Source of the DNA: an uncultured Eubacteriales bacterium
GTDB taxonomy: Bacteria; Bacillota; Clostridia; Oscillospirales; Oscillospiraceae
Direction of reading: 5' to 3'
Length of the DNA: 28,897 bases
NCBI GenBank assembly: GCA_958427375.1
Contig: CAUABY010000003.1
Location: 1-28,897 of the forward strand
A program made the translations under genes and the position numbers. Position 1 is the stretch's first letter, and each line of letters opens with the position of its first letter. This document shows, piece by piece, positions 1-8,478 of the stretch. Under the pieces are notes generated by a model, which was given only the letters and a program-made list of their open reading frames with translations, ran no database searches and had not been told where the DNA came from.

Positions 1-213
1 TGAGCAAGTACTATGAACCGGCCTGACGCGTTATAAGAACACAGATCATGCGTGCTCCGGCGGAGAAACTCCGCGTGTCACGCGCGGCGGCAAACCCGCA
101 CTCATCACGACGGCCGCACTCACCACGCCCGTCTTACCGGCCACCACGCGCAGGGCGAAAAACAGCACAAAGCAATTTAAATTGACAGAGTGAGATTTGT
201 GTAAAATTTTCAG
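1..213. other. Upstream stretch without a supported gene
   Basis: No complete gene is supported here. Positions 3-26 read as the end of an open frame (SKYYEPA then stop) and could be the C-terminus of a gene that begins before the window, but seven residues are too few to identify it. The remainder is GC-rich with many short inverted fragments and no convincing ribosome binding site. A TTGACA at 182-187 has no -10 box at usable spacing. Confidence 0.4.
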
Positions 214-242
214 TTGACTTTTGAGGGCTGAATTACTATACT
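214..242 (+). promoter_or_regulatory. Sigma-A promoter of the aromatic operon
   Basis: TTGACT at 214-219 and TATACT at 237-242 are separated by 17 bases, each one mismatch from the sigma-A consensus. Transcription should start near 249, about 42 bases before the leader peptide start codon. This is the only strong promoter upstream of aroF, so the leader peptide and attenuator lie on the operon transcript. Confidence 0.85.
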
Positions 243-290
243 GATAGAGTCAAATACTGATTTTTTGGTAAAACTAACGGAGTATTTATT

Positions 291-350
291 ATGAAGAGCA
301 GCATGATTTTTGCATACGCTTATTACTGCTTTACTGTTGATAAACGGTAA
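291..350 (+). CDS. Phe/Tyr-rich leader peptide of the aromatic operon
   Basis: A 19-codon open frame, MKSSMIFAYAYYCFTVDKR, starts at an ATG eight bases after a Shine-Dalgarno sequence (ACGGAG, 277-282). Within residues 7-14 (FAYAYYCF) five of eight residues are Phe or Tyr, the two end products made by the tyrA and pheA branches encoded downstream. The frame sits between a good promoter and an intrinsic terminator and ends 41 bases before the terminator stem. This is the arrangement of a classical amino acid leader peptide: scarce charged tRNA-Phe or tRNA-Tyr would stall the ribosome and alter RNA folding. The leader role is inferred from codon content and position; no homologue was searched. 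Confidence 0.82.
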   Translation: MKSSMIFAYAYYCFTVDKR

Positions 351-391
351 GGGTAATTTGTGGTGCAAATAGGCTCTCAATAGATGCTTAT

Positions 392-427
392 AAATGCGGT
401 GCAGGTTACGCCTGTACCGCATTTTTT
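392..427 (+). terminator. Attenuator terminator before aroF
   Basis: Arms AAATGCGGTGCAGG (392-405) and CCTGTACCGCATTT (411-424) pair along 14 positions with one G-U, around a five-base loop, and run into six Ts (422-427). It lies between the leader peptide and aroF, so it would stop transcription before the operon. The stretch 359-367 imitates the 5' arm and can pair over nine positions with 413-421. That gives a possible competing fold when a ribosome stalls on the Phe/Tyr codons and leaves 359-367 free. A second possible pairing joins 324-333 with 391-401. Which fold operates cannot be settled by eye. Confidence 0.85.
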
Positions 428-453
428 CATTGCAGCAAATGGGAGGAAAAGAA

Positions 454-1458
454 ATGATTGTTGTATTAAAGCAGGGCGTTGAGGGAAAGAAGAAGGATCA
501 GCTTATCGACTGGCTCAAAAATCAGGGGCTGGGTGTTCACGTCTCAGTCGGCGATTATCAGACGGTGCTTGGCCTTATCGGCGACACGCGCAGTGTCGAT
601 ATTGATTTGATATCCAGCCTCGGCATTGTCGACTCCGTCACCCGTGTGACTGAGCCGTTTAAATGCTGCAACAGAAAATTCCACCCGGATGATACCGTGG
701 TCGACGTGGGCGGCGTGAAGGTCGGCGGCGGCAATTTCGTGATGATCGCGGGGCCCTGCTCGGTTGAATCCGAAGGGCAGATAGTCGGCATTGCGAAGGC
801 TGTCAAGGCCTCCGGCGCAAACATGCTGCGCGGCGGCGCGTTCAAGCCCCGCACCTCGCCCTATGACTTTCAGGGGCTCAAGACCACCGGCATTGAGCTG
901 CTAAAGCACGCGCGCGCGGCAACCGGCCTGCCAATCGTCACCGAGATTATGGGCACGCAGTATCTTGACGCCTTTATGGATGTTGACCTCATTCAGGTCG
1001 GCGCGCGCAACATGCAGAACTTTGACCTTTTGCGCGAGCTGGGCAAGCTGAGAAAGCCCATACTCTTAAAGCGCGGCCTTGCCAGCACTTTGAAAGAGCT
1101 CCTTATGAGCGCCGAGTACATCATGGCGGGCGGCAATGAGCAGGTCATCCTCTGCGAGCGAGGCATCCGCACATTTGATGACTACACCCGCAACACCCTT
1201 GACCTCGCGGCGGTGCCCATGCTCAAGGAGCTGACGCATCTGCCTGTTATTGTTGACCCCAGCCATGCTACCGGCCTCGCGCGGCTCGTGTCGCCCATGG
1301 CGCTCGCGGCGGCGGCCAGCGGTGCGGACGGACTTATAATAGAGGTACACAATGACCCCATGCACGCCCTCTGTGACGGCGCGCAGTCACTGCGCCCGGA
1401 GCAGTACGACGAGCTTTATAAAAAGGTCATGCGTGTGAGAGAGGTCGTGGCGGAATGA
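454..1458 (+). CDS. aroF: 3-deoxy-7-phosphoheptulonate synthase (DAHP synthase)
   Basis: Condenses phosphoenolpyruvate and erythrose 4-phosphate, the first step toward chorismate. The 334-residue protein is the type I-beta form. An N-terminal ferredoxin-like domain (about 1-70, beginning MIVVLKQGV), known in relatives to sense Tyr/Phe, precedes the TIM-barrel catalytic domain. Visible motifs are [29 protein letters not shown] and [11 protein letters not shown], which carry the substrate and metal ligands of the family. The start at 454 is chosen because GGGAGG (441-446) lies seven bases upstream and the protein begins as family members do. An upstream in-frame ATG at 394 falls inside the attenuator stem and is rejected. 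It is the first structural gene after the leader and overlaps tyrA by ATGA. Confidence 0.96.
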   Translation: MIVVLKQGVEGKKKDQLIDWLKNQGLGVHVSVGDYQTVLGLIGDTRSVDIDLISSLGIVDSVTRVTEPFKCCNRKFHPDDTVVDVGGVKVGGGNFVMIAGPCSVESEGQIVGIAKAVKASGANMLRGGAFKPRTSPYDFQGLKTTGIELLKHARAATGLPIVTEIMGTQYLDAFMDVDLIQVGARNMQNFDLLRELGKLRKPILLKRGLASTLKELLMSAEYIMAGGNEQVILCERGIRTFDDYTRNTLDLAAVPMLKELTHLPVIVDPSHATGLARLVSPMALAAAASGADGLIIEVHNDPMHALCDGAQSLRPEQYDELYKKVMRVREVVAE

Positions 1459-2288
1459 CGGTAGGCATAGTCGGCCTCGGCCTTATCGGCGGCTCGTTTG
1501 CCAAGGCGTACAATGAGGCGGGCGCGCGTGTTTTGGCCTGTAACCGCAGCCGCAGTACGCTGGACTTTGCGATAATGAACGGCGATGTGACAGAAGAGCT
1601 GACGGCGGAGAATATCGCCGAGTGTGAGCTGCTGCTAATCGCGCTCTACCCGGAGGCCGTTGTTGAATATTTTGAAAAGATGGTGCCGCATATCTCAAAA
1701 GATACGCTTGTGATGGACTGCGGCGGCACAAAGCGCAATGTCTGCGCCGCCTGCTTCAAAATAGCCGCGGCGCATGGGCTGACATTCTGCGGCGGCCACC
1801 CCATGGCCGGCACGCACAGTTCCGGCTATAAATACGCGCGCGCGAACCTGTACCACGGCGCGCCGATGATAATTGTCCCGCCGGACTTTGACGATTTGCT
1901 GCTGATGGAGCGAGCCGAGCGGCTTCTTGCCCCGGTAGGCTTTGGCAAATTCACCTTTACCACCGCCGCCGAGCATGACGAGATGATAGCCTTCACCTCG
2001 CAGATGGCGCACATCGTCTCCAACGGCTACATCAAGAGTCCGACCGCGCGCAAGCACAAGGGTTTTTCCGCCGGAAGCTATAAGGATTTAACCCGCGTGG
2101 CGTGGCTGAACCCGCAGATGTGGGCGGAACTGTTTTTAGAGAACAGAGATAATTTGATAAAAGAGCTCGACAGCTTTGCAAACAGCATGGAGCAGTACAG
2201 GGCTGCGCTTGTCAGCGGGGACAGAGAGGAGCTTGTAAAAATCCTCGACGAGGGCAGGCGCATAAAAGAGGAGGTGGACGGCAGATGA
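1455..2288 (+). CDS. tyrA: Prephenate dehydrogenase
   Basis: Oxidatively decarboxylates prephenate to 4-hydroxyphenylpyruvate, the tyrosine branch. The 277-residue protein opens with a Rossmann dinucleotide site (GLGLIGGS, residues 7-14). The family motif GGHPMAGTHSSGY, which carries the prephenate-binding His, appears near residue 115. It is monofunctional: no chorismate mutase domain precedes it and no ACT domain follows, so feedback inhibition by Tyr may act elsewhere, for example on AroF. The ATG overlaps the aroF stop codon by four bases (ATGA), and its own stop overlaps aroB in the same way, which points to translational coupling. Whether it prefers NAD or NADP cannot be told from sequence alone. 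Confidence 0.93.
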   Translation: MTVGIVGLGLIGGSFAKAYNEAGARVLACNRSRSTLDFAIMNGDVTEELTAENIAECELLLIALYPEAVVEYFEKMVPHISKDTLVMDCGGTKRNVCAACFKIAAAHGLTFCGGHPMAGTHSSGYKYARANLYHGAPMIIVPPDFDDLLLMERAERLLAPVGFGKFTFTTAAEHDEMIAFTSQMAHIVSNGYIKSPTARKHKGFSAGSYKDLTRVAWLNPQMWAELFLENRDNLIKELDSFANSMEQYRAALVSGDREELVKILDEGRRIKEEVDGR

Positions 2289-3346
2289 AAACCATCCACG
2301 TGCCCGCCTCACGTGAGTACGACGTGCTTATTGAGCGCGGGCTTCTGGACAGAGCAGGGGAGGAGATAGCCCGCGTGCTGCCCAAGGCGCGGCGCGCCGT
2401 CATCGTCTGCGGCGAGCGGGTGTCAAAGCTGTACGCGGCGCGCCTTGCCGCCTCATTAAGCCACGCAGGTCTTGCCACAGCCGAGTTTTGCTACCCCGGC
2501 GGCGAACAGTATAAAACGCTGGACACCTACAGCAGGCTTTTACACTTTGCTGCCGCGCAGAAATTAAGCCGCGGTGATGTGATAGTCGCCCTCGGCGGCG
2601 GCGTCACGGGCGACCTGACGGGCTTTGCCGCCGCAACGTATCAACGCGGCCTGCCCTTTGTGCAAATCCCGACAACGCTTTTAGCGGCGGTCGACTCCTC
2701 TGTCGGCGGCAAGACCGCTGTCAACTTGGAGAGCGGGAAAAATCAGGTTGGCTGCTTTTACCAGCCGAGCCTTGTCCTCTGCGACGCGGACACGCTCTCC
2801 ACCCTGTCCGAGGAGGAGTACCGCAACGGCTGTGCCGAGGTCATAAAATACGGCGTTTTGGGCAGCGCGGAATTTTTCACCGCGCTGGAACAGTGCCCGG
2901 TGCGCGAGCAGCTTGATGAGGTAATCGCCCAATGCGTCGGCATGAAGCGCGACATAGTTGCGGCGGACGAATTTGACACCGGCCGTCGCCAATTACTAAA
3001 TCTTGGCCACTCTTTCGGTCACGCCGTGGAAAAGTGCAGCGATTTCCGCATCGCCCACGGCAGCGCGGTTGCAGTCGGCATGGCGATGATGTGCCGCGCG
3101 GCATATAAGCGCGGCATCTGCGATGAGCAAACGCTGACACGGCTTAAAAATATCCTCGCGGCTTACGGATTGCCAGACAGGGCGGAGTTTACGGCGGATG
3201 AGCTGTATGCCGCTGCTCTGTCGGATAAAAAGATATCCGGCGGCAGTATAAATCTCATCGTGCCGGAGCGCATAGGCCGCTGTCGCATTGAGAAAGTCCC
3301 GGCGGAGGAGCTTCGCGCGTGGCTTGCTGACGGAGGGGCGCTATGA
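2285..3346 (+). CDS. aroB: 3-dehydroquinate synthase
   Basis: Second step of the shikimate pathway: cyclises DAHP to 3-dehydroquinate using NAD and a divalent metal. The 353-residue length is typical. The glycine-rich NAD-binding stretch ALGGGVTGDLTGFAAATY (about 102-120) is followed by the signature QIPTTLLAAVDSSVGGKTAVN. The metal-binding histidines lie in LNLGHSFGHAVE (about 238-249) and RIAHGSAVAVGM. The start overlaps the tyrA stop as ATGA and the end overlaps aroA as ATGA. All expected catalytic motifs are intact and nothing suggests decay. Confidence 0.96.
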   Translation: MKTIHVPASREYDVLIERGLLDRAGEEIARVLPKARRAVIVCGERVSKLYAARLAASLSHAGLATAEFCYPGGEQYKTLDTYSRLLHFAAAQKLSRGDVIVALGGGVTGDLTGFAAATYQRGLPFVQIPTTLLAAVDSSVGGKTAVNLESGKNQVGCFYQPSLVLCDADTLSTLSEEEYRNGCAEVIKYGVLGSAEFFTALEQCPVREQLDEVIAQCVGMKRDIVAADEFDTGRRQLLNLGHSFGHAVEKCSDFRIAHGSAVAVGMAMMCRAAYKRGICDEQTLTRLKNILAAYGLPDRAEFTADELYAAALSDKKISGGSINLIVPERIGRCRIEKVPAEELRAWLADGGAL

Positions 3347-4599
3347 ACAGGATCATCAACCCCGGCGCGCGCCATGGCTTTGTGAGCATACCAGCCTCAA
3401 AATCACAGGCGCACAGGCTGCTCATCTGCGCCGCGCTTGGCACAGATGAGACGGAACTTGTCTGCGGCGGAACATCCGCCGATATTGAGGCCACTGTGCG
3501 CTGCCTGAACGCACTTGGCGCTGAAATCACAAAAAGCGGAGCGGACTCATTTAGCGTGAAGCCAATAGAAAACGTGCCCTCTGAGCTGTGCGTACTGCAC
3601 TGCGGTGAGAGCGGCTCAACCCTGCGCTTTCTCCTGCCGCTCGTCGGTGCGCTGGGCGCGAAGGCGGAGTTTATAATGGAGGGCAGACTGCCCCAGCGCC
3701 CGCTCGCGCCGCTGGACGCGGTGCTTCGCTCACACGGCATGCGCTTTGAGCGCGAGGGAAACAGCCTGCGCTGTTCAGGCAGGCTCAGCCCCGGCGAATT
3801 TGATATAAGCGGGGAAGTGTCCTCACAGTATATCTCCGGGCTCTTGATGGCCTTGCCGCGCCTTGAGGGCGAGAGCCGCCTCGCGGTAACGGGCAGAATA
3901 GAGTCAGCGGGCTATATCGCCATGACGGAGGACGCATTAAAGCTCTCCGAGATAAAATTTGAAAAGCATGAACGAATTTATAATATCCCCGGAGCACAAC
4001 GCTGTGCCGTGCCCGCCCACTGCTGCGTGGAGGGTGACTGGTCGAACGCCGCGTTCTTCCTCGCCATCGGCGCGCTGTCGGATGAGGGCGTCACGGTCAC
4101 CGGGCTGAATCTGGAGTCGTCACAGGGCGACAGCGCTGTGCTGGATATCCTCCGCGACTTCGGCGCGCAGATTGCGATCGATGCTGACAGCGTTACCGTG
4201 CGCCGCGCCGCGCTCAAGGGTGTGGTGATAGATGCCGCGCCCATACCGGATTTAATTCCGGTTCTCAGCGTCGTTGCCGCGGCGGCGGAGGGGGAGACGC
4301 GCGTTATAAACGCCGCGCGGCTTCGCCTGAAAGAGTCAGACCGCCTGAGCAGTACAGCGCGGCTTCTCGCGGCGCTTGGCGCTGATGTGCGGGAGCAGGA
4401 GAGCGGGCTTATCATCCGCGGCGGCGCGCTTACGGGCGGCCGGGTGGACAGCTTCCGTGACCACCGCATAGCGATGTCCGCCGCCGTGGCTGCCTGCGCC
4501 GCGTCCGGCGCGGTGGAGCTTATGGACAGTGAATGCGTCGCCAAGTCCTACCCCCGCTTTTGGGAGGATTTTGACGCACTTGAAGGAGGCAGAGCATGA
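3343..4599 (+). CDS. aroA: 3-phosphoshikimate 1-carboxyvinyltransferase (EPSP synthase)
   Basis: Joins shikimate 3-phosphate and phosphoenolpyruvate to make EPSP. The 418-residue protein has the family features in order: the SIPASKSQAHR start with its catalytic Lys, GESGSTLRFLLPL, the Q in SSQYISGLLMALP, EGDWSNAAFF, the RLRLKESDRL motif, and DHRIAMSAAVAA near the C-terminus. The first glycine-rich motif reads CGESGSTLRFLLPLVGALG, as in many Gram-positive enzymes; glyphosate class was not judged further. The gene is coupled by ATGA overlaps to aroB upstream and aroC downstream. Confidence 0.96.
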   Translation: MNRIINPGARHGFVSIPASKSQAHRLLICAALGTDETELVCGGTSADIEATVRCLNALGAEITKSGADSFSVKPIENVPSELCVLHCGESGSTLRFLLPLVGALGAKAEFIMEGRLPQRPLAPLDAVLRSHGMRFEREGNSLRCSGRLSPGEFDISGEVSSQYISGLLMALPRLEGESRLAVTGRIESAGYIAMTEDALKLSEIKFEKHERIYNIPGAQRCAVPAHCCVEGDWSNAAFFLAIGALSDEGVTVTGLNLESSQGDSAVLDILRDFGAQIAIDADSVTVRRAALKGVVIDAAPIPDLIPVLSVVAAAAEGETRVINAARLRLKESDRLSSTARLLAALGADVREQESGLIIRGGALTGGRVDSFRDHRIAMSAAVAACAASGAVELMDSECVAKSYPRFWEDFDALEGGRA

Positions 4600-5663
4600 G
4601 CAGCAGTTACGGTGAAAATTTACACCTGAGCATTTTCGGCCAGTCGCACTCCGCCGCCATCGGCGTGACGATAGAGGGCATACCGGCGGGAGAGCGCATT
4701 GACATGGAGGAGCTCCAGCGCTTTCTCGGCCGCCGCGCCCCCGGTCAGGGCGTGTGGTCGACCGCGCGCCGCGAGGCTGACGCGCCGGAGTTTCTCTCCG
4801 GCATCGTCGACGGCGTGACCTGCGGCGCACCCATCGCCGCCATAATACGCAATACCAACGCCCGTTCGCAGGATTATGCCGCCCTGGCGGATACCCCTCG
4901 CCCCGGCCACGCCGACTATACCGCTGAGGTGAAGTATTTCGGCGCACAGGATAAGTCCGGCGGCGGCCATTTCTCCGGGCGGCTGACAGCGCCGCTTTGC
5001 ATTGCGGGCGGCATCTGCAAGCAGCTGCTTGCGCGCGAGGGCATAGAGATTATAAGCCGCATCGCCGCCATCGGCGCGGTGGAGGACGAGGGTGAGCTGG
5101 AGGCATCCACGGCGGATAAGCCCTTTCCCTGCGTCAGTGACGCGCGGGCGGCGGACATGCTCGCGCTGATTGCCGCGGTCAAGGCCGAGAGTGACTCCGT
5201 CGGCGGAATTGTAGAGTGCAAGGTGCTTGGTGCGCCCGCCGGGCTTGGTGATCCAATGTTCGGTGGCATGGAAAACCGCATCGCGTCCGTCATTTTCGGC
5301 ATCCCGGCGGTCAAGGGCATAGAGTTTGGCGCGGGCTTTGCGGCGGCCAAAATGCGCGGCAGTGAGAATAATGACGCTTTCTGCGTGAAAAACGGCAAGA
5401 TACTTACCAAAACCAATAACTGCGGCGGCATCCTCGGCGGCATAACGGACGCTATGCCAATTACTTTCCGCGCGGCGTTCAAGCCCACGCCGTCAATCAC
5501 CATGCCGCAGTGTACAGTGAATATGAAAACCATGCAGCCGCAGGAGATAAGAATTCAGGGGCGGCACGACCCGTGTATAGTCCCCCGCGCCGTGCCGGTG
5601 GTGGAAGCGGCGGCGGCCGTCGCCGTATACGATGCGCTTTTAGCGCGCAGGAAAGAGAGGTAA
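4596..5663 (+). CDS. aroC: Chorismate synthase
   Basis: Converts EPSP to chorismate, needing reduced FMN as a catalytic cofactor. The 355-residue protein starts MSSSYGENLHLSIFGQSHS, which contains the first family signature with its catalytic His. RRAPGQGVWSTARREADAPEFLSG, DTPRPGHADY, NNCGGILGGI and GRHDPCIVPRAVPVVEA follow in order. The mid-protein motif reads GGGHFSGRLTAP where many bacteria have GGGRSSARET; this looks like a clade variant rather than a defect, since the other motifs are intact. Whether the enzyme has its own flavin reductase activity cannot be seen; no reductase domain is fused. It overlaps aroA by ATGA and sits six bases before pheA. Confidence 0.95.
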   Translation: MSSSYGENLHLSIFGQSHSAAIGVTIEGIPAGERIDMEELQRFLGRRAPGQGVWSTARREADAPEFLSGIVDGVTCGAPIAAIIRNTNARSQDYAALADTPRPGHADYTAEVKYFGAQDKSGGGHFSGRLTAPLCIAGGICKQLLAREGIEIISRIAAIGAVEDEGELEASTADKPFPCVSDARAADMLALIAAVKAESDSVGGIVECKVLGAPAGLGDPMFGGMENRIASVIFGIPAVKGIEFGAGFAAAKMRGSENNDAFCVKNGKILTKTNNCGGILGGITDAMPITFRAAFKPTPSITMPQCTVNMKTMQPQEIRIQGRHDPCIVPRAVPVVEAAAAVAVYDALLARRKER

Positions 5664-5669
5664 AAACCC

Positions 5670-6812
5670 ATGGAGCTGACAGACTACAGGAAAGAAATAG
5701 ACGCAATCGACGCGGACTTGACGGCGCTTTTTTATAAGCGCATGAATGTTGCCGCCGAAATCGCCGGGTATAAAAAGGCAAACGGCCTGCCCGCGCTTGA
5801 CGCGAAGCGTGAGCGCGACAAGCTCAGAGAGCTGATGCACAACAGCCCGGAGGCGCTCAAGGACTACACCGCGCAGCTCTACTCGCTCATCTTTGAGCTC
5901 AGCCGCAGCTATCAAAACCGCATCCTCGGCTCGAACAGCAGTCTGCCCGCCGATATTGAGCGCGCCATAAAGGACACCCAGCCGCTCTTCCCGGAAGATG
6001 CCGCCGTCGCCTGTCAGGGCGTTGAGGGCGCGTATTCGCAGATAGCCTGCGAAAAGCTCTTCCGCATGCCGAATGTGTTCTACTGCTCGACCTTTGACGC
6101 GGTATTCTCCGCAATCGAAAGCGGGTTTTGCCGTTACGGTGTCATCCCGCTTGAAAACAGCACCGCCGGCTCTGTCAACGCGGTGTATGATTTGATGATG
6201 CGCCACAATTTCCGCATCGTGCGCAGTGTGCGCCTCAAGGTCGACCACAACCTGCTGGCGAAAAAGGGCATAAAGCTTGAGGATGTCCGTGAAATCTACT
6301 CCCATGAGCAGGCGATAAACCAGTGCAGCGCGTTTTTGGCCAAGCTCAAAAACGTCAAGGTCATCAGCTGTGAGAATACAGCGGCGGCGGCAAAATTCGT
6401 GGCCGAGTCCGACCGGCGCGATGTCGCGGCGCTCTCGTCGCGCGCGTGCATCGAGCTCTATGGGCTTGACTGCCTCGCGGCCTCGGTTCAGGATGAGGGC
6501 GGCAACTTCACCCGCTTCATCTGCATCTCCAAAAACCTTGAAATTTACCCCGGCGCGGACCGCACCAGTCTTATGATGGTGCTGCCGCACCGCCCCGGCT
6601 CGCTGTATAAGGTGCTCTCGCGCTTTTATGCCCTCGGTATCAATCTCAATAAGCTCGAAAGCCGCCCCATGCCTGAGCGCAACTTCGAGTTTATGTTCTA
6701 CTTTGACCTCGATACCTCCGTCTACTCGCCGCAGTTTATCCAGCTCATGGGCGAGCTTGAGGATGTGTGCGAGAGCTTCGCCTATCTTGGCAGCTACAGT
6801 GAGGTGATATGA
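5670..6812 (+). CDS. pheA: Bifunctional chorismate mutase / prephenate dehydratase (P-protein)
   Basis: Turns chorismate into prephenate and then phenylpyruvate, the phenylalanine branch. Three domains are visible in 380 residues: an AroQ-class helical chorismate mutase (about 1-85, DYRKEIDAIDADLTALFYKRM), a prephenate dehydratase domain (about 110-290) with GVEGAYSQIA, GVIPLENSTAGSVNAVYDL and the essential GGNFTRF Thr-Arg-Phe, and a C-terminal ACT domain with the Phe-sensing ESRP motif. Since TyrA here lacks a mutase domain, this protein probably supplies prephenate to both branches. The ribosome site is GAGAGG (5655-5660), nine bases ahead of the ATG. Its stop overlaps the next start. Confidence 0.96.
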   Translation: MELTDYRKEIDAIDADLTALFYKRMNVAAEIAGYKKANGLPALDAKRERDKLRELMHNSPEALKDYTAQLYSLIFELSRSYQNRILGSNSSLPADIERAIKDTQPLFPEDAAVACQGVEGAYSQIACEKLFRMPNVFYCSTFDAVFSAIESGFCRYGVIPLENSTAGSVNAVYDLMMRHNFRIVRSVRLKVDHNLLAKKGIKLEDVREIYSHEQAINQCSAFLAKLKNVKVISCENTAAAAKFVAESDRRDVAALSSRACIELYGLDCLAASVQDEGGNFTRFICISKNLEIYPGADRTSLMMVLPHRPGSLYKVLSRFYALGINLNKLESRPMPERNFEFMFYFDLDTSVYSPQFIQLMGELEDVCESFAYLGSYSEVI

Positions 6813-8035
6813 TGTTAAAATGCGGACTTTTGGGTGAAAAATTAGGCCACAGCTACTCCCCGCAAATCCATGCCATGCTGGCCGATTACGAGTATAAGCT
6901 CTATGAGCGCGCGCCCGAAGAGCTTGAGGACTTTTTGAAAAACGGTGAGTTTGACGGCCTTAATGTCACAATCCCGTATAAGAAAACTGTTATACCATAC
7001 TGCGCGGAGCTGTCGGATATCGCCCGGCGCCTGGGCAGTGTCAATACCATCGTCCGCCGCGCGGACGGGAGCCTGTACGGGGATAATACCGACGCTTTCG
7101 GATTTGTGGGGCTTGTGCGCCACAGCGGGGTAGAGGTCGCGGGCAAAAACGCCATCGTCCTCGGCAGCGGCGGCGCGTCGGTTACGGTCTGCGCGATGCT
7201 TGAGGAGCTGGGCGCGGCGAAAGTCACGGTCATATCCCGCCAAGGCGAGTATAATTATGATAATCTGGGACGCGTGGCCGATGCGCAGGTCATTGTCAAC
7301 GCCACACCCTGCGGCATGTACCCCAAAACCGGCGTTTCGGCGGTTGATTTGCGCGGCTTCCCCAAGCTTGAGGGCGTACTCGATATCGTGTATAATCCCG
7401 CGCGCACGGCACTGCTGCTGCAAGCGGAGGAACTCGGACTGCCCAGCGCCGGCGGGCTTTATATGCTGGTTGCGCAGGCCAAGCGAAGCGCGGAACTGTT
7501 CATGGGCAAAACCCTGCCCGACAGTGAGATACCGCGCATCCGTGACGCGATGCTCCGCGACATGCAGAACATCATCCTCATCGGCATGCCTGGCTCAGGC
7601 AAGACGACTATCTCCGAAAGGCTCGCCGCGCGGCTCGGCCGCCCGGTGTTCGACAGTGACGTGCTCGTGCGCGAGACTGTGGGCAAGTCAGCGGCGCAGA
7701 TAATAACGGAGAGCGGCGAGGCGGAGTTTCGCCGCCAGGAGACAGCGGCCATCGGCGAGCTCGGCAAAAGGTCCGGCATTATCATCGCAACCGGCGGCGG
7801 CTGTATCACGAGACCGGAAAACTACCCGCTTTTGCACCAAAACGGCCTTATCTTCTGGCTCCGGCGCGACCTTGACCGCCTGCCCACGGACGGCAGACCC
7901 CTCTCTCAGCGCGGCTCGCTTGAGGCGCTGTACGCGGCGCGCAAGGATAGATATGCCCGCTTTGCCGACTTTGAGATAGACAATAACGGCACTATCGAAG
8001 AGACCGTGGAGCAGGTTGTGGAGGCACTGGGATGA
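6809..8035 (+). CDS. aroE-aroK: Fused shikimate dehydrogenase - shikimate kinase
   Basis: One 408-residue polypeptide carries two consecutive activities. Residues 1 to about 248 are AroE: shikimate-binding SYSPQIH (15-21), catalytic Lys58 in NVTIPYK, Asp95 in GDNTDAFGF, and an NADP site (VLGSGGAS). From Met252 the protein is AroK: Walker A GMPGSGKT (259-266), the DSD and FRRQE substrate residues, ATGGGC, and the lid DGRPLSQ. The DNA shows no stop or frameshift at the join. Two adjacent ATGs (6809 and 6812) are possible starts; GAGGTG (6801-6806) lies better for the second. The missing separate aroK gene in the operon agrees with the fusion. Confidence 0.95.
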   Translation: MMLKCGLLGEKLGHSYSPQIHAMLADYEYKLYERAPEELEDFLKNGEFDGLNVTIPYKKTVIPYCAELSDIARRLGSVNTIVRRADGSLYGDNTDAFGFVGLVRHSGVEVAGKNAIVLGSGGASVTVCAMLEELGAAKVTVISRQGEYNYDNLGRVADAQVIVNATPCGMYPKTGVSAVDLRGFPKLEGVLDIVYNPARTALLLQAEELGLPSAGGLYMLVAQAKRSAELFMGKTLPDSEIPRIRDAMLRDMQNIILIGMPGSGKTTISERLAARLGRPVFDSDVLVRETVGKSAAQIITESGEAEFRRQETAAIGELGKRSGIIIATGGGCITRPENYPLLHQNGLIFWLRRDLDRLPTDGRPLSQRGSLEALYAARKDRYARFADFEIDNNGTIEETVEQVVEALG

Positions 8036-8478
8036 AAATACTCGTCATAAACGGGCCAAACATCAACATGCTCGGCCTGCGCGAGCCGGATATTTACGGC
8101 AGGCAGGACTATGCCGCGCTGACAAAGCTTGTGGAGGACACCTGCGCTGAGGAGAAAATCGGCGTGGAGCTTTTCCAGTCAAATCACGAGGGCGCGATAG
8201 TGGACAAAATCCAGCAGGCATACGGCGTGTTTGACGGCATTGTCATAAACCCCGCGGCCTATACGCACACCAGCGTCGCCATCCTTGACGCGCTCAAGGC
8301 GGTCGCGCTCCCGGCGGTCGAGGTGCATATCTCGGACGTGAGCAAGCGCGAGGACTTCCGCCAAATCTCCTACGCGGGGATGGCCTGCGTCAAGACCTAT
8401 ATGGGCCTCGGCCTCGACGGCTACCGTCAGGCGGTTTTGTATCTGAAAGAGTACTTAAATAAAAAAAGTAAATCATAA
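8032..8478 (+). CDS. aroQ: 3-dehydroquinate dehydratase, type II
   Basis: Dehydrates 3-dehydroquinate to 3-dehydroshikimate, the third pathway step, and completes the enzyme set of the operon. The 148-residue length and the motifs INGPNINMLGLREPDIYG (with the active-site Tyr), FQSNHEGAIVDKI, NPAAYTHTSVAI and VEVHISDVSKREDFR are those of the small dodecameric type II enzyme, not the type I Schiff-base AroD. The ATG overlaps the aroE-aroK stop (ATGA). It is the last gene before the terminator. Confidence 0.96.
   Translation: MKILVINGPNINMLGLREPDIYGRQDYAALTKLVEDTCAEEKIGVELFQSNHEGAIVDKIQQAYGVFDGIVINPAAYTHTSVAILDALKAVALPAVEVHISDVSKREDFRQISYAGMACVKTYMGLGLDGYRQAVLYLKEYLNKKSKS

Noticed and set aside
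48..185. 45-codon frame at the left end
   Set aside because: It has no ribosome site and an Arg/Pro/Ser-rich content typical of chance translation of GC-rich DNA.
249..428. T-box riboswitch before aroF
   Set aside because: The leader is too short for a stem I with specifier loop and has no T-box sequence ahead of the terminator; the leader peptide explains the region better.
394..453. Extended aroF start at 394
   Set aside because: The extra 20 codons run through the attenuator stem and loop; a strong ribosome site places the start at 454.
5640..6590. 316-codon minus-strand frame opposite pheA
   Set aside because: The plus strand codes all PheA motifs; this frame has no start signal or family match that I can see.
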